NCBI GenBank assembly: GCA_009809945.1
Contig: WTPW01000156.1
Coordinates: 270,818 to 334,817, forward strand
DNA from: Gigaspora margarita
Lineage: Eukaryota > Glomeromycota > Glomeromycetes > Diversisporales > Gigasporaceae
Length of the DNA stretch: 64,000 bases
Direction: 5' to 3'
Part shown: piece by piece, positions 47,492-60,385 of the stretch
Position numbering within the stretch: position 1 is the first letter of the stretch
Layout of the letters: each line of letters opens with the position of its first letter
The notes under the pieces: generated by a model
What the model was told of the DNA's origin: nothing
Seen by the model: only the letters and a program-made list of their open reading frames with translations
Database searches by the model: none
Made by a program: the position numbers and the translations under genes

Positions 47492-50400
47492 TCATTCTAA
47501 TTTATCCTTTAAAGTAGATAAATCTGAGATTTTTAATGATTTAAATTCTGAAAGTAGATGGTCAAATGTCTCTTGACCAGTTATTTCCAATGTTGAATAA
47601 TCAATGTTTTCGGATTTTAGCTGCGTGATATAAGAATAAAATTACGGATAAACGTAATAAAATTTCTAGACTATGAATTTAAATCATAATCACCTTGAGA
47701 TTCTTGAGATTTATAGGGGTATTATCCTGTAAATTAACATATTAATACAGTATCAGTATACGATCAATTATCGAAATATCAAAGAAACAAATTATGAACT
47801 TACTACTTTTAAAATAATTTTATCATTATTAGAAATCGTTGTTAATCTATGCCTTGGAGTCCCTTTTATCACATTATTATCTACAGAAACTTCCGTTCTA
47901 AAATTACCATATTTCCTGGCTATGTCAGATCCAATATTTCTTTTTAGATTGTTTTGCAAGCAATGAGTTATTAATTTCTTTGGTGTGATAGGTTTAAAGA
48001 TACTTGTAATTTGACCTCCAATCTCTTTAATTAGTTTTTTTACTAAAGTCCTTTCATTGGCGTTTGAGAATGCCATGAGAATAATTAATAAGTCATCACC
48101 ATAAATTTCTTTTAATTCTAATGCAACTTTAGGAATTTCATCCGCATTGTTTTCATCAAGATTGATGAATATTATGGTATAAGATGGCTGATTGTGTAAG
48201 GCTTTACGATGTCTTGCCGTCTCAATCTTTTGGTCATATGTATCAAACAATTCAACCTTTATACTATTTTTAAAAAAATGAGCTATTGCATTCCTTACGC
48301 TTTCAAGTGGGTGAATAAATACAATACGGTTTAAATTATGATTCATTGACTCTATTGAACTTGTTTGATTGGTTGGTATTGGTATTATTTCAACATTCCA
48401 AGTAAACCAAAATTTACTTCCTTTTCCTAGTTGGCTTTCTACTCCTATTTTGCCTTCGTTAATTTCTACTAATTGTTTACATGTCATTAGACCAAATCCT
48501 GTACCATCTTGCTGTTCGATTTTTGACGCATTTATATTTAGAATACCATCTTTCCAAATATTTTTCATAAATTCATGACTAATGCTGTTATATATAAAAA
48601 ATATAAACATTATATTTTGTCGCATATAAATAACAATTTGCAAAATATATTGCATAATATGACGAATAATTAATTATAATTTACTTACCCGATACCAGTA
48701 TCATGTAATTCAACCAATAATTCGACTTTTTTAACAACGTCTGTAAAATGTTGTGACTTTAAGGAAAGCGACATTACAATTTCACCCTTTTCAGTATATT
48801 TTATTCTTTATTAAAAATTTTTTATAATATTTAATAATTTTATAATATGATATAAATGACAGTATATAAGCTTGTAAAAATGCTTACGCGTTTGATAATA
48901 AATTAATTAATATTTGTTTTAAACTATATTAGATAAAAATTTTGAAATTTTTAATTATTTTTCCTTTTTTAAAAAAAAAAAATTTTCAGAAATAAGAATA
49001 TAATTATTTATTACCTTTCAGGATCACCCTTAACATATCTTGGAAAAGTATCGAGTTCATAGCTTAAAATTAATTCTATTTGTTTATTTCCAGCCTTTTC
49101 ATCAAACCTTTCAATTGTGTTTTCAAATAAATTTAATAAGTCAAAAGATTTATTCATCAATATGTTTTTATGTTCTTCTAAATTTACTGCATTAAGCATA
49201 TTGTTGACTATAGATAGTACAGTATCAGAAGCGTTTTCCATGATTTTAATCATATTTTTTTGCCTATTGCTTAAATTTTCATTTTCAAAAGAAGAAAGAA
49301 TGCCTATAATTGTTCCCAATGGAGTTCGTAATTCTAAATTAAAAATTAATTAGTGTTTATAAAAAAAAAAAGTGTGAAATAATATAATAATAATTTAAAT
49401 AACATACCATGAGACACATTAGCTAATATTAGACTTTTTTTATCATCAGCAGCTTTAATAGATTTTATCCGTGATTCCTCTAACAATTTCTCTTTTGATA
49501 ATTGTGCATAACTAATAGCTACATCTATTTGATCTGCCACTTGTTGAAATAAATTAATCTCCAAATCATGCCAAGTAGAATTTGGTGGTCTATGTGCTTT
49601 TATCCATCCCCAATTATTAGTATCAACTTTTATCCTTACAAATAACATAGATGTTTGTTTACCAAAGTCAATACAATATGTATTCGAAAAAACTTTTACT
49701 TTAAACCCTTTAGGATCATCATATTCTTCCTGACAAGTCTTAAATTTCGAATGTTCAAATATTTCAAAATTTTCATATTCACTATTGAAAAATTTAATAA
49801 CTTGGTATTAGATTATTATATGTCTTTAACAATAACACCAAAATAATATCTTACTTTTTTATACTTGAATCTTCAGATAAAGCAATTATTGTATGACCTC
49901 TAAGTGATTGAATTTTATTTTCACTATTATAACTATTATAATGATTTGAAGGTTCACAAGAAATAACAAATACTCTATCACATTGTAATATTTTATGAAT
50001 ATCCTTAACAACTTTTGAAAAAGTTTCTTCTAAATCTAATCCAAAAAGAAGATTATTTGAAATTGAGATTAATAATTGATTTATCTCTTCTTCTTTACAT
50101 TGTTGAGTTATTAATTGATTACGAAGTTGTGAAAGATTAATGTTAGTACGTATACGAGCCATTAATTCTCGAGTTTTAAATGGTTTTATTATATAGTCAT
50201 CCGCTCCGTAATCTAATCCTGAAAAAAATTAATTATATAGTATTAACTTATTAAACCATTTTTTTTTTTATGTTTTTAAATAATGGTGCTGTAATATTAT
50301 AAAAATTAATTATACCAGAAGTTTCATATGCTTTTGCGGTTAATAAAATAAATGGAATTAATCGAGTTTTAATATTCGATCTTATCATTTTTACTAGTTC

Positions 50401-53400
50401 ATAACCATTTATATTTGGCATCATAACATCTGTTAATATACTTAGTAAAATTAATACTTATTATTGCATAAAAAATTATTATTGCATAAAAACAGAATTT
50501 AAAATTTTCTTACCACTAAGGATTAAATCTGGTAGTTTAGATAACTTTGATAAAATGTTCATAGCATCTCGACCATCATAAGCACAACAAACATCAAATT
50601 CTTTTTTTAATAATTCATTCAAATAATTTCTATAAAAATTAAACTAATGATTAGAATAATAAAAATTTATACTGTATTCTTTTTTTAAAATAACAAATAT
50701 ATACTTTATTACCTCATATCAGCATTATCTTCGACAAGCAATATTTTATGTCTTATCGTCTCAGAAGGCATAGGACTATTATCAGTTAGTATTTTATTAT
50801 TATCTATTGATTTTGAATCTAATTTTGTATCTAATTGATTTTCTTTATCAATTATAGGTGAATTATATTGTAACCACTGTAAATTTTCTTCTAAATATAA
50901 TTGTTTTTTAGTATATAATTGTTGTTCTTGATATGAATCATTTCCTTTTTTATCATGATATACATGTTCTTTCGGTAAATGGTTATACCCTGATAAAAAT
51001 CGACACTTGAAAGTTGTCCCTTGACCTATTTTTGAGGTTACAGTAATATCACCACCATGATGTGTAATAAGTTCTTTTACTAGAGCTAGACCAATTCCAG
51101 TACCTTCATGACTACGTGATTGTTGAGAATTTACACGATAAAATCTTTGAAATAAATTTGAAAGATTAATTTCTGAAATACCAACGCCTAAATTAAAAAA
51201 ATAAATATATATATTTATAAAGAATGAATAAGTTTTTTTTTGATTTAATCATTTAACAATTTTAATAATATAGTATTGTTAACCTGTATCTGATACTTCA
51301 AGAATTATTTCATTACTGTGTTCAATATATAACCGAACACGAATTTGTCCACTCCAAGTATTTTTAAATGCATTTGAACCTTTAAAAATGATGACAACAC
51401 TTTAGAAAAATCATCTATATATATATATATATAAGTATAAATTTTTATGCCTACAAAGGTTAAAAAAAATTGCTTCAAACATTTCATGGTCAATATAAAC
51501 ATTGCTTCCTAAAGCTTTTTTAAATTCTTCTGGGTTTGGAATATCTATGATGTAATCTAAACCTAATATTTTAGCTATGCTATTGAAATTTGCAGCTAAT
51601 TCTTGAGTAAATTTTGCTATATCAGTTTCAAGAAATTGAGCTTCATATCTACGACCTTCAATATTTGAATACTTTAAAATAAAAATAATAGATTTATTCA
51701 ATAATTTAAATAATTTAAATATTTTGTCTTAAAAGAATATAATAACTTACTTGAAGTAAAATACTAACTAGTTTTAGTAATCTACGAGTGTTACGTTGAA
51801 CAGTTTGAAGATGAGAATGTATAATTGATTCTCGCGTACATGAACTAATAGCTTCCTCAAGTGGAGAAAGTGTTAATGCTAAAGGATCTAAAATTATTAA
51901 AATATTTTAAAAATTGTGCATTAAAAATAATTTAATATTGTATAAACAATAATTAATAAGATAATTAATAAATACTAAGTAATTCATGACTAAGATTTTG
52001 GAAAATTTTAATTTTTTGCCGGTTTAAATCAGCCAATAATTCTAAATGTTTTTTTTCATCTCTTCTTGATATACTACGGGTTAACGCTAAGCTAAAGCGA
52101 TTCACAACTAACTAAATGAATAAAATAAATCAATAAAGTATTAATATTAAAACTTTTATTAAACTTTGTAAATATAAAATTATTAAATCTTACTTCAAAC
52201 AATTTCATATATCCATCCTCAAGTGGAATACGTGGATTAATGCCACAGATAAGTATAGCCGATAAGGGACGATCATTATCATATAAAGTTTTAATAGGAA
52301 ATAGTATAGCATGTTTCCCATCCTTTAAGCAAACTTTTATTGATTTATCTTCTTCTTTCACAACGAGATGGATAGGCCAAGAACTACATTTTAAAAATTG
52401 ATGAGTAGCTGTTGATGTTGGCCATCGTATATTTACATATTCGTCATAATTTTCATCAGGATTTTTACTTAGATCAATTGTTTCAAAAGTTTCCAATAAT
52501 TTATTAGAAATATTTTCAATACACATTTCTTTATTAAATGTGGTAGCTACTAAACGAGCAGTATGAGGTTGAAAACCGGAACTTAATTTATTATTATCAA
52601 CAAGGTAAATCAAAGCGAAAGGAAAGTCTTTATCATTTCCACGTAATGCTGTCACCATAATGTTGCAAGTGTCTTCTAAAGATTCAACATCCTTAAAACA
52701 TTCTTTAATATACATTAAAATTAATATATAAGAAAATTTATATTGCAAATTTTTTATTTATTTAAAAATAATTTTACTAACCATTAAGTTTAATTCCCAT
52801 GTCATTAAGAGATTTTTTTCTTCGAATATTTAAAACCCTGTCAGTTGTTTCAAAGGCTATACATAACATAGCGCAAAATGAGCCATCCGTTTTAAAAATT
52901 GGACTCATTGCAAAATTAAAATAAGATTCTTCTATGTAATCATCATTATGAAGAAGTGGAACGCAACCATCATATTGAAAAAATCCTTTCCCGGTTGATT
53001 TTACTCTTAGATTTGATTATAAAAAAATAAATAATTTAAATAATTTCTAGTTTTAAATAATAATAATTACGATTTAAATAATAAATACTTACTGTTCATA
53101 AGAAGTTTTTAAAAGTTCATAATATTCAGGATAAGATTCAATAATTGGTTTTCCCATTGCTATTCAATATATATTACAATTAAATTTTATCACATTTTCA
53201 TTTATTAAAAAAATATATATATATTATAGGAAACAGTAGTGTACAACATAACTAACCGAATGGATGTTTCACCTCTTGGTTTTTTTTCATTTCAAATAAT
53301 ACATGCTCTATAATTTACTTGCATAATTAATTAAATAAGATTCAAAAAATAAAAAATAAAGTAATTTAAATTTATTTACAGTACCTTGATTATATATAAC

Positions 53401-53689
53401 AATCAAATCAGAACCGTAGACAACACGGGAAGGAAACTTCAATTGACAGCAAAAATCCTGATATATGTAATAAATTTTTATGTAAGACTTTTTGTAATTA
53501 ATGATTTAAAATATTTAATAAAATCAAAATATGCAAATAACAACTACTCCACAAATTATAGTAAATTACCACAGCACTCCTAAATAAAGGGTCCCATAAA
53601 TCCATGGGACCAAGAGGAGTTGATGACCAGTCATAACTCTTAATGAAATCCACAACATTCATTTCATCATTATTATTGTTTGTTGACAT
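47492..53689 (-). CDS. Hybrid histidine kinase: PAS-GAF-HK1-REC-GAF-HK2-pseudoREC, 21 exons
   Basis: Twenty-one exons join with every phase matching (4,488 nt, 1,495 aa). Exon starts on the minus strand: 53689, 53457, 53307, 53159, 53005, 52702, 52111, 51887, 51671, 51379, 51187, 50629, 50429, 50218, 49781, 49333, 48923, 48805, 48584, 47726, 47620. Domains: sensor region with [11 protein letters not shown] and a PAS-like part (1-178); GAF (about 180-345); HK1 with phospho-acceptor NLSHEL (H390), N-box FNLCSNAFK and GTGIGL (572-577); receiver with acidic VEDN, phospho-acceptor D741, T771 and K790; second GAF (about 835-1000); HK2 with NVSHELRTPL (H1024), N-box INLLSNA in a microexon, and GTGFGL (1209-1214); and a degenerate C-terminal receiver (about 1269-1400). 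A cytosolic multistep phosphorelay kinase, with no membrane segment seen. The signal sensed is unknown. Confidence 0.9.
47694..47726 (-). other. 33-bp microexon near the 3' end of the histidine kinase
   Basis: Encodes [11 protein letters not shown] between ACAG and GTGATT, phase 0 on both sides. The next exon (47620-47492) adds 42 residues and the stop. Weaker support than the domain exons, because this tail is not conserved in any motif I know. Confidence 0.6.
48888..48923 (-). other. 36-bp microexon encoding the HK2 ATP-binding N-box
   Basis: Exon 17 of the histidine kinase, flanked by AATATAG and GTAAGCA. It supplies [13 protein letters not shown], the N-box with the Mg-binding Asn, in exact phase (one base completes AG, two bases carry over). 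Skipping it keeps the frame (36 = 3 x 12) but removes ATP binding from kinase 2. Confidence 0.8.
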
Positions 53690-54739
53690 AGTAGTAATTA
53701 TAATAACAATTTATACAAAAATTAATTGTCGCAAGTTATAAAAATTGGACCTTTTTATAAATTTTCAAGTAATGATAAAACTTTAAATAATTGATTACAC
53801 AACTTAACGGTTGCATAAATATGCAATAGATTATTGGTCATTTGACGATTACATTATAAAACGATCAATACAATATTATGTAATACATAGGTATGATTTT
53901 CAATTATAATATACAACTTTCTAAAACGTTCTTTTTTTTTTTTTTTTTAATAATAATGTTATAGCGTAAAATTGCATGCCATTGTTCTATAATAAAGATT
54001 ATAGTAAGGATCATTATATATTACGGATCAAATTTAATTAATCGCTTTTCTTATTACTTTTTTATATTTATTTTCGATATTTAGTTAATTAGAATAACTA
54101 ATTAATGGATAATAGATTTAACGAAATTTACATTAAACTTTTTTAGGAAAATATTATCAACGAATCGCTATTATTAATCATCAAACGTAGATCATACTGT
54201 AACACGTGTTACTTTTATCTGATTGTAAAGGAAATTAGTAATGTCTGCGGCAGGTGAAATAGTATTATCGTTGAGGCATGATGTTTTCTACGTGTATATT
54301 TCATGATGAGTATAAAAATTTTATCTATTTGTTAAAAATAATCTGATATTGTATAAAGGAAAGACAGATGATTTAATAAAAGTCTCTTTTCGTAAAAGAT
54401 TCTAGCTTCAAATTCACACCAGTCAAAGTTAATGTTGGTTATTTTGTTTTCATAAATAACCTTTAACCCTGTCTCGCATTAATCATAACAAAAGATCGCT
54501 TTTAAGAGCTGCTTTTATACATTATTTAAAGTCTTAAATATTATTAATACGTTAGGGATCTACTTATCAGTTATGGCTTTTCAATTAAAGTTCCAATCAC
54601 ATTATTAAACGTAAGTATATGTTCCTATCATTCAATGTACTACAAAAGAGTGTGAACGATTATTTCCATATATTTACGTGAGAAAATTTCCACATTAGGG
54701 TGATTCTAATTTCGAATAAATGACCTATGGTTTTGGAGA
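53690..54739. other. Upstream region of the histidine kinase, no gene seen
   Basis: AT-rich DNA containing the presumed promoter. A T-run lies at 53931-53949 and an E-box-like palindrome aacacgtgtt near 54201. No coding signal or inverted-repeat element recognised. Confidence 0.4.
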
Positions 54740-55173
54740 TTGATTCGAATTAGTCAAAAAATTTGTGTAATTCCTGACGAAACTCACGGGGACCTGACGA
54801 AACCATATAGATTCGCCTAAAGATGTGGTGAAATTAATTTCAACAATTAGACACCAGTTTCACTACTTTAAATTTTATTTCACCAGCGTCTTTAGTTTCA
54901 TCATTCGTTAGTTACGAAACATATGAGTTTCATCATTTCGCCAAGGCAAAAATAGTTTGATTCGAATTAGTCAAAAAATTTGTGTAATTCCTGACGAAAC
55001 TCACGGGGACCTGACGAAACCATATAGATTCGCCTAAAGATGTGGTGAAATTAATTTCAACAATTAGACACCAGTTTCACTACTTTAAATTTTATTTCAC
55101 CAGCGTCTTTAGTTTCATCATTCGTTAGTTACGAAACATATGAGTTTCATCATTTCGCCAAGGCAAAAATAGT
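54740..55173 (+). repeat. Exact tandem duplication, 2 x 217 bp
   Basis: 54740-54956 and 54957-55173 look identical base for base by eye. The unit carries several gaaac/gtttc words. No coding frame. Either very recent or an assembly artefact. Confidence 0.9.
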
Positions 55174-56155
55174 TTCATCAAGCATTTATAGCTCTGAATA
55201 GTTATTATATCGGTTTTAAAATGCAACTCATGCCGATAATTATTCGAATCTTGCAAAATTTCCCACTTATTTTCGAAAAAAGGTAATTTTAAATCACCTA
55301 TTATATTTTATTATATTGTAAACTGCGAATTAGATTAAACCATTAAAAAAGTAAGAATGATTTATAATCTTGCATTTACCATATCTATAAACTAATTTTA
55401 ATTTTTATTTTTTCTGATTTTACTTCCTTTTATATCTAAGTTAAAAGATTTATTTGCCAATAATTGCAAGTTTATAATATAGGTCCTTGTATATCATTAC
55501 CAAGTGTCGCTATATCATGTTCGGTAGTCACTAATTCGTGCCCATTTCATGCCTATTAGTCGTTAATATGTGTTCATTGTCATGAAGGTATTTGCCATAT
55601 GAAAATTATGAATATATTATTATGTATACGATCGATGCTCGCGTTAAATCGCAATTGATATATACCAATAGGGGGGGTTCAAAATTAAAACTAGATCATT
55701 TTATTTTATTTTTCCGATTTATATTTCAACATAGTAAAAACGCTATTTAAAAAATCTTACTTATTTTTGAAATATACAATCTATTGGTTAATTTTGAAAC
55801 CTCTCATTAATTTTGTACAGTACATTAAAAAAAGCGATCACTATACTTATTATAATTATAGTTAATTTTAGCTATTCTGTTGAGGCTTTGATCTTGTGGA
55901 ATTTTGAAGTCAGAAAATATCGTGAGTAAAAAATGATCATAATTTTCGATCTTACCACGTGCAGGAGTGTAAAGTGCGATAATCAATAACTTTAATTGAA
56001 TCATTAGTGTTCATATGACTTGCGTGCGCATGCTTTGGGGCAACGATCACAATTTCTATAAAATCTGTGTACCATATGTGTGCCGTCAAACAATTCTAAA
56101 AATAGACATTATGAAAATTAAGTTGATTTGGACTTTTAGTGGTCATTATCAATTT
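55174..56155. repeat. Spacer with one small palindrome
   Basis: Around 55670-55805 ggggggttcaaaattaa pairs with ttaattttgaaacctctc. The rest is AT-rich without recognisable features. Confidence 0.4.
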
Positions 56156-56649
56156 GGTATTAGTCGATAAAATCGACTTAGCCGACTAAGTTAGTCTATT
56201 TTTAAAATTTTTGACTAGTTGATTTTTAGCTATATATATAAGAAATGAGATGGAAAATTTAGGAAAATTACAATCAAACAACTTTATAGCAGTAGGTTTC
56301 CGGGAAAATTCGGAATATATATTAACCGGATAAGGTCAATTTTTAAATTTCAACTTAGTCGAGTCGATAAATTTATGTCGGCTACAAACGATAATTACTT
56401 TACCGAAAGGTCCATTTCCAACAATCAGCCAACTATTAACTTCATTTCATACATCTCATAGAAATTTATTTTGAACTGATCGAAATTGGTTGCCGAAATA
56501 TATAGTACAAACTGAAATTATTCAAGATTATTTTTAGACAAACGCAGGTCGAATCAATAAATATTGGGTAAATAATGTGAGAAAAACTTCCATTATGTAT
56601 TTGATAATCTGCTGTAGATCCGCCAAATATCTGCAGCATATGGATGAAT

Positions 56650-57550
56650 AATGGCTAAATATTGGGAGGTACGATAGTTATGCATACATTATTGGGCAAA
56701 AATTGGCGAATAACGGTAGCTTGGCAAATGAGCACGTGCAGCCAGTGTTGTACATTCTCGCTGTCCCGGTCTTTTTTTGCTATGTCCCAACGTCCCAGTG
56801 TCTCAAGTGTCCCAAATATGTCTCAAAGCTTAATAATTAATAAATTAATTTAAAAAAATATATATAATTATATATTTTTTTAGGCACTAAACACATTTTT
56901 AAAAAAAAATTAAATTAGATTATCTTAATAATATGTTAAATAATTTCAATTTATAAAATTGTCCCAAAATGTCCCGCAACACTGCGTGCAGCCAATCATT
57001 TGCCAAATTACCGTATTCGCTAAATTGCCCAATAATGGTGTTATCCGGCAATTTATACGTAATCATGATTCGTAGTAAGTTATCTGCTAAGCTTTAATTT
57101 GAATGTTTACATCGTAACACAGGAAAACAAAAGAAATAATTTTATGATCATATGAGTTTTTCGGATAACGGTAATATAATACGTAGCAAAATATTGTTAT
57201 ACCAATATCTCACTCTTAGGGCTGAAAGTACTAAGAGTAAGATACCGGATATATCAATAGTTTGCTGTTGTTTTCAATCTATCTGTCTCCCGATATTTAT
57301 AAGATATTGGCCGCTGCGCGCTCAATATCTTATAATTATGTATGCATTATTGAGTAAAAATTGTTGAATAACGTTGATTTGGCGTGCCGCTCCGCGGCAT
57401 CATTGGCCAAATACCGTATTCCCAATTTGCCCAATAATGATATTATTCGTAGGGAGTTATTGGGAATTATTTAATTTGAATAAACATGCTTACATCGTAA
57501 CACATGAAAGAAAGAAAAAATTTCATGATCATATGAGTTTATGAATGACC
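56650..57550 (-). repeat. Hairpin family D, two units, inverted relative to 45 kb
   Basis: Hairpins at about 56685-57035 (interrupted) and 57345-57437; each is followed on the plus strand by the leader in reverse (ggtgttatccggcaattta, cgtaacaca, then catgatcatatgagttt-type words). Same order as at 45.15-45.61 kb when read on the minus strand. Confidence 0.75.
56743..56984. mobile_element. 242-bp hAT-like MITE nested in a D hairpin
   Basis: Ends cagtgttg / caacactg, TSD cgtgcagc at 56735-56742 and 56985-56992. Subterminal words gtcccr recur (ctgtcccggtc, atgtcccaacgtcccagt, gtcccaaaatgtcccgc). Removing it and one TSD restores the palindrome tip. Confidence 0.85.
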
Positions 57551-58629
57551 ATTGATACGTTGAGAATATGCTGCAGGATCTACTAGTACTTGTAGTCCGA
57601 CCTAATTATCGACTTGACTAAGCCCTTAGTATACAAAATATTTTATCTCCGACAACCATTATTATAAAGCTGTTTGATTGAGCATAGCGGTCATTAAATC
57701 CGATTGGTCAATCATTTACATATACCATGCATATATCATCTGACTTAGATCGAATTGTTGGCCACGAAAACGAATTGTTGAGAGAAACCGAATACATATT
57801 CAGAAACTACACCTTTCGCTTTATATACTATCAAAATAATCACGAAAACGGAGGAATAATCATGAGGGTTAGCTATATGACATTTTTTTAAATTTAGTCG
57901 TTACTTATACATATATAAGGACCTCTAAATCAAAAGAAATAGCCTTTTTTTTGTAGTTAGATATCTAGTATTCGAGTTGTTAGACGAAGCTGTAGATTTT
58001 AATATTGATAAAAGTCGAAACTGGGTTTAACTTTTGTAATCTTAAATATAATAAATTAAAACTAAAAAACTTGTCGAAACTATTGGAAGAAAGGTTTGAG
58101 TTTCGCGTACTTTTTACTTGCAGTTGTTTGCTATTCTTTTTATTTATGTATATTAATTTAATTATTATTTTTCTTATTATTTATTGTTAGCAATTTAGTT
58201 TTGATACAAAGCTCTTCATACACGCATCCAATAGATCGTTATTTAAAATTTAAGATATCGATGTTTTTTTAAATTTAATCGAATTATATGTGTGGCAATG
58301 ACTATTCTCCAAAGTAATAGATTATTGTAATTAATAAAATTTAAAAAATGTGTCTTTTATTTAATTAANACTGTTATATTTTGCGAAATATTTTACTTTG
58401 GGTTCGTTTTAATGTAAGCCTATTAGCCAATCAGATCTTGTAAATTCACGAAATGATCTACAAAAATTAACCAATTGGAATGAAAGCCCGCTATGCTGTT
58501 TGATTGTCTAGTTTTCCTAAATCTCCCGAGCATTCCTATATATTATCAAGAATTGACTAAATCAAATTTTTTAAACAATCGACTGACTTAGACGGTTAAA
58601 TCCATTTTATTGACAAATGCCAAATCAAC
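57551..58629. other. No gene recognised
   Basis: The 61-aa frame at 58005 is hydrophobic at its end and without motif. One undetermined base at 58370. Confidence 0.3.
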
Positions 58630-59007
58630 TAGAGTTGGGCAACGAAACGAAACCTACCCGAAACTATATACTGAAACTAGTTTCGGATTTCCGAAACCTG
58701 AAATCCCAAAACTATAATCCGAAACTATGTAACCAATCAGATCACAGATTTCATGTAACCAAAATTTTGAAAAATCCAAACCTTTGATGACAAAATATTT
58801 TACTATATACCGGTAACAAAATTTTGTGTACTCAGCAAAAGTTTTTAGTACAAAATATTATCTATGGTCTATCTAACCCTAACCATAAATAGGGGTCGGT
58901 TAAAGCGGAGTTAACTCAATATATGATCTACATACTGCATAAATTGGATTATTGATATCTATTGTCACGGTTAAAATTTTTAACCCGTGACTTAATACAC
59001 AATTTGG

Positions 59008-59291
59008 GGGGTCCGTTAAAGCCAGGTGCTACCATGTGACTGACATCCAATCAAAATTGTAAATTTTGATCGTCAGGATCAGCCCGACGAGACAAAAACA
59101 AAGAAAAAAAGTGAAAAACACCATAATTACAAGAAACGAGTGTCTAAACCTGTCTCGGAGCATTAATAAAAAATGTCGGGAAGGCAATTTTACCTATAAG
59201 ACATTCCTAACCCTAATTCCTAACTAACCCTTACCCTAATTTTAATTAAATAATAAAAAATATATAAAGGCACCTGGCTTTAACGGTCCCC
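59008..59291. mobile_element. 284-bp hAT-like MITE nested in the 2.6-kb element
   Basis: Ends ggggtccgttaaagccaggt and, opposite strand, ggggaccgttaaagccaggt. Perfect 8-bp TSD caatttgg at 59000-59007 and 59292-59299. A telomere-like tract (cctaaccctaattcctaac) is inside. Confidence 0.85.
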
Positions 59292-59329
59292 CAATTTGGT
59301 AACTCCGGAAGGTCCATCGATCCAGTTAT

Positions 59330-59770
59330 ATGGAATAACAAGGTTGTGGCGGAGGCTTGGAGGTAATATTTGTTTGTATACAATGGGCGGAGGCACAGGG
59401 ATGACGTAGCGAGGCTTTAATTATTTTGGAGCGTTAATGCTCGCGGTCCGAAAGCACGAATGCTTCAAAGCCTTAAGGCATAAAAGCACGAATGCTTCAA
59501 AGCCTTAAGGTACAAAGAATCGCGAGAAGGCTAAAGCGCAGTAGTTCTTAATAACTCAGAAAGTATTTAAAGCCTGAGTTTTCACGCTACTAGAATTTAT
59601 TCAGAGAATGTCTCAGATATGATTTAGATTAGAATGACTTGATTAGATAGTTTTAATAATAATCGGATTTTAGTTTAGTTTTATTTTATTTTTATTATTT
59701 TATCGTTATATTATTTTAGTGTAGTCTTTATTAATATTATTATAATAAATTACCCCCCCCCGATGCTTAA
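59330..59770. mobile_element. LTR-like moderate-GC block
   Basis: Contains a direct repeat of aaagcacgaatgcttcaaag (two copies, about 59451-59510), a TATA-like agtatttaaagcc at about 59561, and a C-run at 59753-59760. Ends and TSD not found, so the LTR label is a guess from composition. Confidence 0.3.
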
Positions 59771-60385
59771 TAAATTACATCATATACGTCTTATTTAAAT
59801 ATTGATCAAGTTAAATGATAACCCCGATCAAGATTAATATATTCTCGTGACATCATAAACCCGTGTACTATTGTTATAAATTTAAACCTAAGTGAATCAT
59901 CGGAGCTAAATTGGACCGATATCCATCATTGCTCTCCCAACCGATGGTCACACTATATATAAAAGCCCTTCTAACTGCATCAAAAAGGTAAACTAAATTT
60001 CACTCCGCCCCATAAATATTCAATTTTTAAAAAATTTATAATAGAGCAGTGATACGTAATCACCTACAATGAGTAATTTTAAAAAATTTTTTTTTTAAAA
60101 AAACACATTATTTATAGAATTAATTTATTTGTAACTGTGGGGGCTACATGTAGCCATACTATTAAACTAATTTTTTAGCCAGGTGCTACAATATTGCTAT
60201 ACTATTAAAATAATTTGTTAGAATTAAAGTTAGGATTAGGGTTAGGGTCAGAGTTCGCGAGAGGAGCATTTTTGCTTAGTAAAACGACAGGGGTTACCCT
60301 AATTATTAAATACGGCTACATATAAATTAATCCTTATTTATAAATTATTTAAATAATTTAAAATTTTAAATTATACATAAAAATG

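Larger units (their letters stand above)
56156..58624. mobile_element. Possible large TIR element with diverged ends
   Basis: Left ggtattagtcgataaaatcg and opposite-strand right ggcatttgtcaataaaatgg, with similarity continuing for about 45 bp (acttagccgactaag against tttaaccgtctaag). Encloses the hairpin-D units. No TSD settled, and divergence is considerable. Confidence 0.4.
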
